Shown here: piece by piece, positions 44,233 to 54,316 of the stretch
Position numbering within the stretch: position 1 is the stretch's first letter
How the letters are laid out: each line of letters begins with the position of its first letter
Source: CBDCVO01 sp965223085
GTDB taxonomy: Bacteria; Pseudomonadota; Gammaproteobacteria; Ga0077536
Assembly: GCA_965223085.1 (NCBI GenBank)
Contig: OZ244981.1
Location: forward strand, 3,472,001-3,536,000
Length of the DNA: 64,000 nt
Direction: 5' to 3'
Notes under the pieces: generated by a model
The model's input: the letters and a program-made list of their open reading frames with translations, nothing else
What the model was told of the DNA's origin: nothing
Databases searched by the model: none
Position numbers and translations under genes: made by a program

Positions 44233-45198
44233 ATGAAGCGATTCACTATGGGGTGCGAAATCCGCCTATTGCTGGCGCTATTCGCGCCACTGATCGTGTT
44301 GACGGGTTGCGAGGCACCGTTAGTACTCGACGGGGTCGAGCGCGTCCAGCAGCAGCCGCTCCGGCGCACCGATCGCTATCAAGCCGCGGCGCGAATTGCA
44401 CACGATGTCGTCGTCGTTGGCAACCAGGGAGTGTTGTTGCATTCACCTGATCTGGGTGCAAGCTGGCAACGGCACGAATTGGCGGGATGGCCGGCCTTGA
44501 TCGACATTGCAGCGTGTCCTGACGGTCGTTTTGTGGCGCTCGCATTTGAACAAAAAATCTATGTATCAACGGACGGCGACAACTGGGACGAACGACCGTT
44601 GCCGACCGCAGAGACACCGCAGGCCGTGACTTGTGCCCCGAACGACACGATTTGGGTCGTCGGTAGTTTCACCAGTATTTGGGGGAGCACGGATAACGGT
44701 CAAAACTGGACCGCAACAGAATTGGGTGAAGATACGATTTTGACGACCGTGCAGTTTATCGATGCGCAGCGGGGCGTTATCACGGGCGAATACGGTACCC
44801 ACTTACGTACCGAGGATGGTGGCGCTACATGGGAATCGATGCCGTCTTTGCCGAACGAGTTCTACCCTCAGGACGCCTACTTTGCCGATGTTGACGAAGG
44901 TTGGGTCGTGGGTCTCGGCGGAACTGTCCTCCATACGACTGATGCAGGTCAACAGTGGCGGAGCGAATCCACAGACACCTTAGTATCGCTCTACGGCCTC
45001 GAACGTCTCGGTGATCGTTATTACCTCGTTGGTGGAGAAGGCACGATGCTAGTACACCGACAAGACGGTAGTTGGCGGAAGGTCGAGCACGGCGCGCCGG
45101 TACGTCTCTATTTGCGTGATGTATTGGCTTTGGATGAGCGACGACTTCTCATCGTCGGTGTGGCGGGCGCACTGCACGTGGTCACGCCAGGGGCCTAA
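44233..45198 (+). CDS. Lipoprotein with YCF48/BNR-like beta-propeller repeats
   Basis: 321 residues. A lipoprotein signal ends in the lipobox LIVLTGC. Then come repeated blades of the YCF48/Hcf136-like type: GVLLHSPDLGASWQRHELAG, KIYVSTDGDNWDERPLP, SIWGSTDNGQNWTATEL, TEDGGATWESMPSLP and LHTTDAGQQWRSES. Proteins of this kind are regularly next to RND/MMPL exporters and DUF1302/DUF1329 genes in marine and soil gammaproteobacteria; the function is not established. The ribosome binding site aggggggat precedes ATG 44233. The MMPL gene follows ten bases later. Confidence 0.85.
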   Translation: MKRFTMGCEIRLLLALFAPLIVLTGCEAPLVLDGVERVQQQPLRRTDRYQAAARIAHDVVVVGNQGVLLHSPDLGASWQRHELAGWPALIDIAACPDGRFVALAFEQKIYVSTDGDNWDERPLPTAETPQAVTCAPNDTIWVVGSFTSIWGSTDNGQNWTATELGEDTILTTVQFIDAQRGVITGEYGTHLRTEDGGATWESMPSLPNEFYPQDAYFADVDEGWVVGLGGTVLHTTDAGQQWRSESTDTLVSLYGLERLGDRYYLVGGEGTMLVHRQDGSWRKVEHGAPVRLYLRDVLALDERRLLIVGVAGALHVVTPGA

Positions 45199-45207
45199 GG
45201 GTAGGCG

Positions 45208-47589
45208 ATGGATACGAGCCGAATTTTCCCCGCTTTTGGTAACTTTCTATTTAACAATCGCAAGATCGTTCTAGCAGCGATCTTTTTGATCACGGCCTTT
45301 TTTGCGATGCAAATTCCGGCGGTAAGAATGTTGTCGGATTTTGCCGATCTACTTCCTCAAGAACATCCTTATATCAAGCTACACAACAGTATTCGCGATA
45401 CTTTCGGTGGCGCAAACATCATTATTGTGGCGGTAGAGGTTGATGAGGGCACGATTTTCACGACGGAAACCTTGGATAGAATTCACCGTTTGACCCAGGG
45501 TATCGATAGTATCTCGAACATCAACCATAATTTGGTTACGAGTCTAACGCATCGCAATACCCGCAAGATATGGTTGACGCCCGACGGAACGATTAAGTCG
45601 ACGCCGTACTACGATCCGCAACACAATGGCTATTCCACCGAAGCGCTAGAAAAGATGCAACGTGACGTCTTGTCGAGTACGCGCGTCTACGGTTTGCTGG
45701 TGTCGCCTGATTTGCGCTCGGCCTTGATAAAGGGAACGCTCAATGAAGGCCAACTGGATTACGGTAAAGTTTTCGATGAGTTGCGCGCTTTGCGTACTCA
45801 AGAAGAAGCGCCGGGCGTGCGCATCTACGCGACGGGACATCCCGTACTCGCGGGATGGGTCGACTCATATTCCCCACAAATTTTGCAGATTTTTCTCTAC
45901 ACGATTTTCATCGTTCTCGCGATTTTGGTGATCTATTCACGGCGGTTCTACGGCGTATTACTGCCGTTGATCGGCATGATACTTACAAGTATCTGGGGCG
46001 TTGGATTCATGGGTTTATTTGGTTACAACCTAGACCCACTGATGTTGGTGGTGCCGTTTCTAATTTCGGCACGTTCCATGTCACACGGTATCCAGAAGGT
46101 CGAACGTTATTTTCTCGAATTGTCACATACCTCGGACAAGGAAGAAGCCGCTCGCAATACGTTTAATTCGCTGTTTCGACCCGGGGCGCTGGCTATCGTC
46201 GCAGATGCCTGCGCGTTAGCGCTGATTGGGTTGGGCTCGGTGCCGATCAACGATAAAATGGCGATCTACGCCTCTTTTTGGGCTTTGTGCATGGTGGTAA
46301 CGGTGTTGGTGACCGTGCCGATGTTGTTGTCGATATTGCCGCAACCAAAAAATGTACAACAAAAAGGCACAATAATTCGTAAAATCTTCCCGAAGCTCGC
46401 GTTAGTGACTGCGACGCCCGCGCGATCACGCGGCGTGTTGTGGATCTGCCTGGTGATTGCGTGCATGGCCACGTATTTCAGTTCATGGGTAAAGATTGGT
46501 GAACCCGAACCAGGATCACCATTGTTATTTCGTGATCACGATTTCAATGTGTCTTCCGAGGCGATCAATAAGCGATTCCCGGGCTCAGAAGAATTGTTCA
46601 TCATCGCGCGCACGGAAGAGAAAGGCGGACTCAAGGACCCAGAGGTATTGCGCGCCCTCACTGACTTTCAAAATCACATGATGTTGGATGATACTTTAGG
46701 TGGCACGAAGGGCGTTCCGGATCTCATTACGCAAATAAATCAAATGACGCGCAACGACGACCCACGGTGGGCCGTGGTGCCGGGTCGCGACGTTGAGATC
46801 GGTGGTTTGATGTTCACCTATATGATGTCCGCGCCCGTACCCGGTGCGTTGCTCGAATATCAGGATACGGACGACAGGATCGCCAATATGGTTTTCTATT
46901 ACAAAGATCATACTGGCGAGACCATTCGGCGCGCGATCCATATGGCCAAGCAATGGATAGATAATGTTGGCAGCAAAGTTTCTGGCTTGACCTTGGAACT
47001 GGCGGGTGGTCCTGTCGGCGTTACTGCAGCGATCGATGAGGAAGCCTACGATACGAATATCGTAGTCGTGCCAGCGGTGATGATATTGATCCTGTTGTTT
47101 ACGTTGTGGTTTTATTATTCCTTGCATGCGGGGGTGATGATCTTGGTGGCAATGGCGTTTGCAACCATGTTGTCCTACGCGTGCATGGGTATCTTAGGAT
47201 TAGGCCTCAACGTGAATACGGTACCAATGATCGCGGTGGGGATCGGGCTCGGGGTGGATTACGCGATCTATATGATGGATCGCATCAAGGAAGAAATGCA
47301 CGTAGCTAAGGATTTGCAGGACGCGATAATTCGGGCGGTGGGTACGACTGGCGTCGCGATCGCCATCACCGCCACGACCCTTGTCGGCGGCATAATCATG
47401 TGGGTATTCGTCTCGGATCTCCGCTTCCAAGCCGATGCTGCTCGATTGTTGTTTATCATGTTGGTGTTGAATGCCTGTGCCGCGATGTTTCTGATCCCGG
47501 CATGGGTGGATGTATTCAAACCAAAGTTCATCATGGCTGCCGGCGAAGAACGTTGGGCGTCGGATCGTGTGCTCGAGCAGCGCGGTTAA
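45208..47589 (+). CDS. RND/MMPL-family exporter
   Basis: 793 residues with the two-fold plan of RND pumps: a helix, a large periplasmic loop and five helices, repeated. The first helix is KIVLAAIFLITAFFAMQIP, followed by VRMLSDFADLLPQEHPYIKL. The second half keeps the proton-relay motif MIAVGIGLGVDYAIYMMDRI near residue 685. The equivalent position in the first half reads FLISARSMSHGIQKVERYF and lacks the Asp-Tyr pair. This family exports or moves lipids and hydrophobic molecules; substrate unknown. The YCF48-like lipoprotein is encoded just upstream and DUF1302 just downstream. Confidence 0.92.
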   Translation: MDTSRIFPAFGNFLFNNRKIVLAAIFLITAFFAMQIPAVRMLSDFADLLPQEHPYIKLHNSIRDTFGGANIIIVAVEVDEGTIFTTETLDRIHRLTQGIDSISNINHNLVTSLTHRNTRKIWLTPDGTIKSTPYYDPQHNGYSTEALEKMQRDVLSSTRVYGLLVSPDLRSALIKGTLNEGQLDYGKVFDELRALRTQEEAPGVRIYATGHPVLAGWVDSYSPQILQIFLYTIFIVLAILVIYSRRFYGVLLPLIGMILTSIWGVGFMGLFGYNLDPLMLVVPFLISARSMSHGIQKVERYFLELSHTSDKEEAARNTFNSLFRPGALAIVADACALALIGLGSVPINDKMAIYASFWALCMVVTVLVTVPMLLSILPQPKNVQQKGTIIRKIFPKLALVTATPARSRGVLWICLVIACMATYFSSWVKIGEPEPGSPLLFRDHDFNVSSEAINKRFPGSEELFIIARTEEKGGLKDPEVLRALTDFQNHMMLDDTLGGTKGVPDLITQINQMTRNDDPRWAVVPGRDVEIGGLMFTYMMSAPVPGALLEYQDTDDRIANMVFYYKDHTGETIRRAIHMAKQWIDNVGSKVSGLTLELAGGPVGVTAAIDEEAYDTNIVVVPAVMILILLFTLWFYYSLHAGVMILVAMAFATMLSYACMGILGLGLNVNTVPMIAVGIGLGVDYAIYMMDRIKEEMHVAKDLQDAIIRAVGTTGVAIAITATTLVGGIIMWVFVSDLRFQADAARLLFIMLVLNACAAMFLIPAWVDVFKPKFIMAAGEERWASDRVLEQRG

Positions 47590-47776
47590 ACGGGTGGTAA
47601 TGCGGGGACATTGGCATGTGGTTTTCAGCGTGCTTTTGCGGGTCGATTTAGGCCGGAATATGTTGGCATAAAAACAACAATTCTGTGGGTTAACAGCAAC
47701 TTTGCAGCGGTTTTTCGGCCAAAAGTGTGTAACAATTGAGACCAACGGTGTTGGGGTGTGGTGAGGGAGAAGCGTT

Positions 47777-49879
47777 ATGAATAAATACCGACGTGGCTTA
47801 GGTCGGCTATCTGCGAGCAGGATCATCCCTTTAGGTGCTGCTGTGATCGCCGGCGGTCTAGTGGCTTTAAACGCGACGGCATGGCAAAGCTCTGATGGTT
47901 CCTTGGAGCTTCACGGTTACGCCGACTCGACGACGCACACGCGTGGCAACGGTGGCGGCTTAACCAAGCAGCGCTTCCGCGGCCAGATCGAATGGGCAAA
48001 AAGCATCGGATCCGTCGGTCCGTTTACCGGGGTTTCTTTTCACGGCACCCTACGTGCAGTCTACGATGGCGTTTACGACCTTAATGCGGATGACTATGGG
48101 GATGAAGCGGGGGGCGCAGTATTTGGCAGCAGCTCTGGTCTGCCGACGTTTTTGCCGTTTTGCAACGGACGGGACTATGCAGCGCTCGGTTGCCAAACCT
48201 CGTGGGGCACCTCACCGGTAACCGCGGGCAATCCTGCCCTGCCTGGTGGTGGTGGCTTCGGTTTTGACTTAACGCGCAATCCCAATACGGGATTAAAAAA
48301 GGTTGGTCAAGAACTCGGGTTTCGAAATAATGGCGGACAATTTGGCGGCGGCCTGGAATTCTTCACGCCGGTACGACCATGCAATGATGACCCCCGCGGG
48401 TGCATCTCGGATTATTTGGATTTTGATGACGACGATTTAGCATTTCCGGAGTTCCGCGATGACCATCGTTGGTTACGCGAGGCTTACGTCGATGCGACGT
48501 TACCGTTTAGCAATGGTGACGAGATTAATTTTCGCGTCGGACGTCAGCAAGTCGTATGGGGGCGGACCGATTTATTCCGCGTGCTCGATCAGATCAATCC
48601 CATCGATTTCTCGATTCAAAATATTTACGAAGAGTTTGAAGATAGCCGTATCCCCTTGGGTATTTTTTCGGCGGAGTGGCGCTTAGGTGCCGCGGGTATA
48701 TTTGAAGACCTGAATTTTCAATTTGTCTATAATTTTGAGAAGTTTCAACCGCACATCTTAGGTCAAGGCGGTCAACCATATAATATTTTGCTCGCCGGCG
48801 ATCTCTTTCGCGCGCTATCGAACTGTTATCACAACGGCTGCACAGTCTCCAATTTTGCGACCGGATTGGTGCCGGATGGTAATCTAGCAACCGATTTCCC
48901 GGCGCATGTGGTAGGGATCCGGCGCGCCGATTTACCCCAAGGCCATGACCAGTTTGGCTTGCGCATGGAGGGCGTTTTCAAAAGTGTTGGTTTTTCCGTT
49001 AATGCGCTCTATTACTGGTCGCAGTTGCCGTCTCTACGGGGTGGCATTCCAATACGCAATCCTTTCATAGGCCCGGGTACTGCAAATCCGTTTGACCCCA
49101 GTGACGCCTTTGGCGTCGAGCGCCCGCGGCCTTTTGTTCCTGCGTTCGATATTCATTTTCCACGGGTCTTGCTCGTCGGGGGCTCGGCCGATTTCTACGT
49201 TGACCCAATTAAATCCGCATTTCGGGTCGAAGTCGCGTGGACGGAAGGTGAAGAATTTGCGGACACCTCGAAGCCGAGGTTATTTTCCGAATCTGATGTT
49301 GTTCGTTGGGTTGTCGGTTGGGATCGCCCCACCTACATTAAATTTCTAAATCCGAACCGCACGTTTTTACTCTCCGGTCAAATGTTTGGCCAGCACTTGC
49401 TCGATCACGAGCGCTTCGGGAGCCCAATTACCGGCGCGCCCATCGGCTTTCAGGACTGGGATCACAATTTCATTTTCACGTTCTTGATCCAAGGGTTCTA
49501 CATGAATGATCGCCTGCAACCCCGTTTGATTACCGCCTATGACACGCGTGCTCAAGCGGGCGTACTGTCGCCGGGTGTGGATTGGTTGTTTAATAATAAT
49601 TGGCGCTTGATTGTGGCCGCCAACGTGAAGTTTGGGCACGCAAAAAACAACGCTGACGACGGCCGTACCGCAAATTCGTTCCCACCGTTCACGGCCGGTC
49701 CGGCGTGTCCGTTACCTCCCGTAGGTGCGCCAGCACCAGGGTGTTTCCCAGGTGGCGGTGAATTCCCGAGCATCGGGGTCCGCAATGGCTATGAACCTTT
49801 AGGGCGATTTAGATCTGGACCGATCGGCATGGCACAGCACGAGGACGAGATCCAAGTATTGTTGCGCTATCAATTTTAG
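47777..49879 (+). CDS. DUF1302 outer-membrane beta-barrel protein
   Basis: 700 residues. A signal-like start (IIPLGAAVIAGGLVALNATA) is followed by a barrel with alternating strands such as SLELHGYADSTTHTRGNGGG and DEINFRVGRQQVVWGRTDLF. It ends EDEIQVLLRYQF, with the C-terminal aromatic that outer-membrane proteins use for insertion. DUF1302 proteins usually accompany DUF1329 proteins, MMPL exporters and YCF48 proteins and are linked, by context only, to hydrophobic substrates. Here the matching DUF1329 genes lie 7 kb further on, beyond the molybdenum hydroxylase cluster. A ribosome binding site (gggagaag) precedes ATG 47777. Confidence 0.88.
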   Translation: MNKYRRGLGRLSASRIIPLGAAVIAGGLVALNATAWQSSDGSLELHGYADSTTHTRGNGGGLTKQRFRGQIEWAKSIGSVGPFTGVSFHGTLRAVYDGVYDLNADDYGDEAGGAVFGSSSGLPTFLPFCNGRDYAALGCQTSWGTSPVTAGNPALPGGGGFGFDLTRNPNTGLKKVGQELGFRNNGGQFGGGLEFFTPVRPCNDDPRGCISDYLDFDDDDLAFPEFRDDHRWLREAYVDATLPFSNGDEINFRVGRQQVVWGRTDLFRVLDQINPIDFSIQNIYEEFEDSRIPLGIFSAEWRLGAAGIFEDLNFQFVYNFEKFQPHILGQGGQPYNILLAGDLFRALSNCYHNGCTVSNFATGLVPDGNLATDFPAHVVGIRRADLPQGHDQFGLRMEGVFKSVGFSVNALYYWSQLPSLRGGIPIRNPFIGPGTANPFDPSDAFGVERPRPFVPAFDIHFPRVLLVGGSADFYVDPIKSAFRVEVAWTEGEEFADTSKPRLFSESDVVRWVVGWDRPTYIKFLNPNRTFLLSGQMFGQHLLDHERFGSPITGAPIGFQDWDHNFIFTFLIQGFYMNDRLQPRLITAYDTRAQAGVLSPGVDWLFNNNWRLIVAANVKFGHAKNNADDGRTANSFPPFTAGPACPLPPVGAPAPGCFPGGGEFPSIGVRNGYEPLGRFRSGPIGMAQHEDEIQVLLRYQF

Positions 49880-49912
49880 CCGCTCGCAGTTAGTCGGAGT
49901 TAGGCAAACATG

Positions 49913-51055
49913 TTATGCGCGAGTCCTCGATTGCCACAGCCTGCGTAGGGTGCGTGCAAAACCGTCCAACGCCTCCAGGTTGTGCAGGGGTAAGAAAACG
50001 TCAACGAAAGGCAATGCATCACGCATCCCACGTGTCAGCGGTTCGTAATCGCGATCGCCGAGCAGTGGATTTAGCCAAATAAGCCGGTGGGCGTGGCGAG
50101 CAAGTTGAGCGATTTGTTCACGCATAAGCTGGGGATCGCCGCGATCCCAACCGTCGCTTAGGATCACGACAACAGTGTCTGAGCGTAACAGGGTGCCGAT
50201 ATAGCGTCGATTGAAAGCGCGTAAGCAGGCACCGATGTTGGTGCCGCCGCCCCAATCCCGTGCGCGTTGTCCGATTTCCTGGACCGATTTGCTGATGTCA
50301 TCGCGATGTAGGAGATCGGTAACGACGGTCATACGGGTGGCGAAAACGGCAACGTCGGAACGACAGCGATATTGTTGTAATGCGTCGACAAACTCGATAA
50401 TAAAGCGTGCGTAGCGCTCCATCGATCCCGAGACATCAACGAGGAGCAATAAGCGTAGTTTGCGTTTATCTCGGTGGCGGTAGAAAAGTCGCAAATCGGA
50501 TCCTCCCGTGATCGCAGCGCGTCGAAACATGCGTCGAAATTCGAAACGCTGACCCCAGCGGCTAGTGACGTAACGACGACTATCGACTTGGGAGAACAGG
50601 GCCGCCAATTCTTGGATGATGCGGCGCGCCTGCTCGAGCTCGTGTTCCTCTATGAGCGCAAGCTCCTTCTTACGCAGTACTTCCGCGGCGCTATAGCTTG
50701 GTGCCCGCGTTGCCTGTGCGTCCGTATCCGCACGCTCCGCGTAGCGTGACAAATATCTATGTGCGTTCTTTGTCGTCTCGGGCGCCTGCGAGGCTGTGGC
50801 GCCTGTCGTCCGTTTTAAGCGTGTCCCGAACCAAAATTCGTGGAAAGTTTCGTCGAACGCAGTGCGGTCTTCGCGGCGCGCAATCAGCGTCGTACGCGCT
50901 GCGGCGCGTACATCGTCGATGTTGCTAAGTTGAATATGTGTAAGGGCGCGGCAAAAATCGATGCTGCGCCCAGGATCGACAGCAATGCCCGCGCTTCGTA
51001 GCACCTGTACGAATTCTAGCGTACGAGAAAAGAAAGTTGATTGCGGTGCAGGCAC
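49913..51055 (-). CDS. VWA-domain protein (CoxE-like)
   Basis: 380 residues. The C-terminal von Willebrand A domain has the MIDAS motif LLLVDVSGSMERYARFIIEF near residue 220, a later threonine region (WGGGTNIGACLRAF) and VVVILSDGWDRGD near 305. The N-terminal part is helical and basic. CoxE-type proteins act with MoxR-type AAA ATPases encoded beside them, in maturing the active site of molybdenum hydroxylases such as CO dehydrogenase. It is the last gene of the minus-strand cluster, 11 bases after the ATPase gene. Confidence 0.88.
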   Translation of the reverse strand: MPAPQSTFFSRTLEFVQVLRSAGIAVDPGRSIDFCRALTHIQLSNIDDVRAAARTTLIARREDRTAFDETFHEFWFGTRLKRTTGATASQAPETTKNAHRYLSRYAERADTDAQATRAPSYSAAEVLRKKELALIEEHELEQARRIIQELAALFSQVDSRRYVTSRWGQRFEFRRMFRRAAITGGSDLRLFYRHRDKRKLRLLLLVDVSGSMERYARFIIEFVDALQQYRCRSDVAVFATRMTVVTDLLHRDDISKSVQEIGQRARDWGGGTNIGACLRAFNRRYIGTLLRSDTVVVILSDGWDRGDPQLMREQIAQLARHAHRLIWLNPLLGDRDYEPLTRGMRDALPFVDVFLPLHNLEALDGFARTLRRLWQSRTRA

Positions 51056-51066
51056 GCTTAGCCAAT

Positions 51067-51987
51067 CTAGCGGCTAGCGGCTTCGCTGTGTCGCTCGCTG
51101 TCCGATGCTGCGAGTAATCGACTGATGGTTGGCCCGGGCAAGCGCTCGATATCATCTTTGTATTTCAGAATACATCCGAGCGTGGCTGTCACCGTTGCTG
51201 CATCTAGTTCGACGATCTCCAAGGCTAACAGGGCCTCGGCCCAGTCGATAGTCTCAGCGATCCCAGGTCGTTTGTATAATTCCTGGTCACGCAATTGCCG
51301 CATGAAAAGCGCCATTTGCTGCGCGAGTTGGGCTTCGATGGCCGGTACGCGGGCGCGCACGATTTCGACTTCCTTGTCTACGCTCGGGTAATCTAGCCAC
51401 TGGTATAGGCAACGGCGCTTTAGCGCATCGTGCAATTCACGGGTACGGTTAGACGTTAAAACCACGATCGGTTTCGCGCGCGCCATGAGTGTCCCGATCT
51501 CCGGAATTGTAATCTGAAAGTCTGACAGTACTTCGAGCAAGAACGCTTCGAATTCTTCGTCAGCACGATCAATTTCATCGATCAGCAATATCGGTGGTCG
51601 TGGTCCCTGGGCCCGAATTGCGCGTAACAAGGGACGATGTAGTAGAAAATCTTCAGAAAAAATGTTGGCGCCGATTTGGGGTTTGTCTACTCCCCGCGCC
51701 TCTTGCAAGCGGACTTCTAGCATTTGTCGGGGGTAATCCCACTCGTAAAGCGCGGTGTGAACGTCGAGACCTTCGTAACACTGCAGACGAATGAGCTCGG
51801 CCTGCAAGCAGTTAGCAATAACTTTTGCAAGTTCGGTTTTGCCGACTCCGGACTCGCCCTCGAGGTAGATCGGTTTACCGAGTCTGCACGCTAAGAAAAC
51901 GGTCGTCGCTAAGTCGCGATCGGCGATATAGCGCTGGGCCGCGAGTGCGGCTTGCACGCCATCGATAGTGGAGAAATCCGCGGTCAA
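51067..51987 (-). CDS. MoxR-family AAA+ ATPase (CoxD-like)
   Basis: 306 residues. Walker A is YLEGESGVGKTELAKVIANC near residue 45, Walker B and following are PPILLIDEIDRADEEFEAFL near 130, and sensor 1 is IVVLTSNRTRELHDALKRRC. CoxD-type ATPases work with VWA proteins as chaperones that complete the metal-sulfur centre of the hydroxylase. It starts at TTG 51987, overlapping the large-subunit stop (TTGA), so it is translationally coupled to that gene. Confidence 0.92.
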   Translation of the reverse strand: MTADFSTIDGVQAALAAQRYIADRDLATTVFLACRLGKPIYLEGESGVGKTELAKVIANCLQAELIRLQCYEGLDVHTALYEWDYPRQMLEVRLQEARGVDKPQIGANIFSEDFLLHRPLLRAIRAQGPRPPILLIDEIDRADEEFEAFLLEVLSDFQITIPEIGTLMARAKPIVVLTSNRTRELHDALKRRCLYQWLDYPSVDKEVEIVRARVPAIEAQLAQQMALFMRQLRDQELYKRPGIAETIDWAEALLALEIVELDAATVTATLGCILKYKDDIERLPGPTISRLLAASDSERHSEAASR

Positions 51988-54305
51988 ATTTTCCCCAGCG
52001 CAGCGAGGATTTTTTCAGGTGTTATCGGTAGGTCTTTGATGCGCACACCCGTGGCATTATAAATCGCGTTCGCGATCGCTGGCGCCGGTACTACGCAACA
52101 ACATTCCGCTAGCGATTTCGCACCAAACGGACCACTAGGTTCGTTTGACTCGATGAAGACCGTCTTAATAGAACGCGGCATTTCGACCGCGGTGGGCATT
52201 TTGTAGTCGAGAAAATCACCGGTCAGGCAGGCGCCGGAGTCGGGGTCGAACTGTATTTCTTCCATGAGTGCGAACCCCATGCCCTGTTGGATGCCGCCTT
52301 CGACTTGGCCTTCGGCGGCATTTGGATTAATGACTCTACCAATGTCGTGGGAGTAGACGGCACGTTCGACCTTCACTTCGCCGGTTTCCGTGTCGACCTC
52401 TACTTCGAAAAAACCACAAGCTACGGGACTGGGGTTTGCGGGTGGCGCCATGCTCGACATCCCCATAATCGTTCCTTTTTCCTCGATCGTCGTCGGCACC
52501 GGTCCGTCATCACCGACTTGTACAAACGGCGAATCGGCACGTGTCGCGACTTCGGCAACGCTCAGGAATTTCCCGGGTACGCCTTTAACGGATACTTTGC
52601 CTGCAGATACTTCGAGATCGTGTTCGCTGGCTTCCAGCATGAGGCCGGCGACTTTCAGTAGTCGATCCTTCGCCGCTTTGGCAGCCGCTTTGACGGCGAG
52701 TCCAGCACTATAAGTGACCCGACTCGCATGTGTCGGGGCGTCGAATGGCACCGTTGAGGTATCCGAGTTCTCAACGATGCGCACGTCGGTGATCGGTAAG
52801 CCGAGTTCTTCGGCGACGATTTGCAACAAGGTAATGTTTTGCCCAGATCCGATATCCATTGCCGCGGTCGCCACATCGGCGGTGCCGTCGCGGCTGAGTT
52901 TTACGATCGCGCCAGAATGCTCATAAATGTCGGGAAAGCCGACACAACCGCTGACCCAGATAGGGAAAAATCCCAGCCCCATGCCACGTTTCTTTACCCC
53001 CCTGTCGCTATTGGTGGGGCGGCGCTGTGACCAGCCAAATGTTTCGGCACCACGGTCTATGACTTCTTCTAGGGCGTAAGAATCCAAGCTTAACATCGGC
53101 ACCAATGGGTGAGGATCGCCTTGGCGAGCGGTATTTTTCTTACGAAATTCGATCGGATCGAGACCGAGTGCTTCGCAAATCTCATCATTTTGAGACTCTA
53201 AGGCAAACGATGCCTGCGGTGCACCATAACCGCGATATCCACCCCCGATCATGTTATTCGTATAGACTGTAAAACCTTCCCACTTAGCGTTTTCGCACCG
53301 ATAATTCGACATCAACACAAAGCCGTGCACGTTGATCACCTCGGCGCCGTGGGTTGCGTGCGCGCCCGCGTCCATGATGCTTTTCATATAACGCGCCGTG
53401 AATGTGCCGTCCTTTTTCACGCCGGTCTTGAGATAGACCGTGATCGGGTTGCGGGTCGTGGTAATGAAATCCTCGTAGCGGGTTTGTTCGATGCGCACCG
53501 GTGCGCCGGACTTTTTGCTTAACAGTGCGGCGATCGGCTCGATGTAGCCTAGATCGAGTTTGCCACCAAAGCCGCCGCCAATATAGGGCGGTTTGTTTAC
53601 GGTGACTTTGCTTTCCGGAATATCGAATACGTAGGCGAGTTTTTCGCGTAATCCGAACAGGTGTTGCATTGAGGAATCGAGGACGTAACCACCGCGCCCG
53701 TCGTATTCAGCAACGCATACGCGGGGTTCCAAGTAACAAGTGTGCACCCGTTGCGTGAAATAAGTGTCTTCAAAAATTTCGTCAGCCGCCGAAAATCCGG
53801 TTTCGATATCGCCGCGTTCCATCGTCGGTGCGACTGCGATGTTGTTTGGCGCCGCTTCGTGCAACTGCGGCGCGTGTGCAGCCATCGCTGCCTGTGGGTC
53901 GAAAATGCTCGGTAATTCTTCATACTCAACTTCGATAAGTTCCAGCGCCTGTTCCGCGATCGCGATCGAGGTTGCCGCGACCGCGGCTACAGGTTGGCCC
54001 GCGAAGCGCACGACTTCATCCATGATCAGCATATCTTGCGGCATTGACTTAGTGTCGGCGGGCACAAAATAAACGGGTGTGAACTTGCGTTTTGGGCATT
54101 CGTCTGGCGTGAGCACCGCTTTGACGCCGGGCAGCTGCTCAGCTTCGTGCGCGCCTATACGGAGGATCTTGGCGTGGGGAAAGGGACTGCGTAGTATTTT
54201 CGCGTGGAGCATGCCCGGTCGCTTGCGATTGACTGGATAACCCTTACCCCCGGTGACTTTATCGTAAGCGTCCGGGCGCGGTATGCTTTTACCAATTACG
54301 CTCAT
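51984..54305 (-). CDS. Molybdenum hydroxylase large subunit (xanthine dehydrogenase family)
   Basis: About 773 residues, molybdopterin-cytosine dinucleotide-binding subunit. It contains DAYDKVTGGKGYPVNRKRPG at the N-terminus, PPYIGGGFGGKLDLGYIEPI near residue 235 and the active-site loop GGGYRGYGAPQASFALESQN near 350. Near the C-terminus GPFGAKSLAECCCV holds the conserved catalytic glutamate region. The loop is not the AYxCSFR of true (form I) CO dehydrogenase, so the enzyme more likely hydroxylates an aromatic, heterocyclic or aldehyde substrate or acts like hydroxybenzoyl-CoA reductase relatives. ATG 54305 (MSVIGKSIPRP), preceded by aggggc, is chosen over an upstream frame that runs into the small-subunit gene. 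Confidence 0.93.
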   Translation of the reverse strand: MSVIGKSIPRPDAYDKVTGGKGYPVNRKRPGMLHAKILRSPFPHAKILRIGAHEAEQLPGVKAVLTPDECPKRKFTPVYFVPADTKSMPQDMLIMDEVVRFAGQPVAAVAATSIAIAEQALELIEVEYEELPSIFDPQAAMAAHAPQLHEAAPNNIAVAPTMERGDIETGFSAADEIFEDTYFTQRVHTCYLEPRVCVAEYDGRGGYVLDSSMQHLFGLREKLAYVFDIPESKVTVNKPPYIGGGFGGKLDLGYIEPIAALLSKKSGAPVRIEQTRYEDFITTTRNPITVYLKTGVKKDGTFTARYMKSIMDAGAHATHGAEVINVHGFVLMSNYRCENAKWEGFTVYTNNMIGGGYRGYGAPQASFALESQNDEICEALGLDPIEFRKKNTARQGDPHPLVPMLSLDSYALEEVIDRGAETFGWSQRRPTNSDRGVKKRGMGLGFFPIWVSGCVGFPDIYEHSGAIVKLSRDGTADVATAAMDIGSGQNITLLQIVAEELGLPITDVRIVENSDTSTVPFDAPTHASRVTYSAGLAVKAAAKAAKDRLLKVAGLMLEASEHDLEVSAGKVSVKGVPGKFLSVAEVATRADSPFVQVGDDGPVPTTIEEKGTIMGMSSMAPPANPSPVACGFFEVEVDTETGEVKVERAVYSHDIGRVINPNAAEGQVEGGIQQGMGFALMEEIQFDPDSGACLTGDFLDYKMPTAVEMPRSIKTVFIESNEPSGPFGAKSLAECCCVVPAPAIANAIYNATGVRIKDLPITPEKILAALGKI

Positions 54306-54316
54306 TTTAATAGCCC

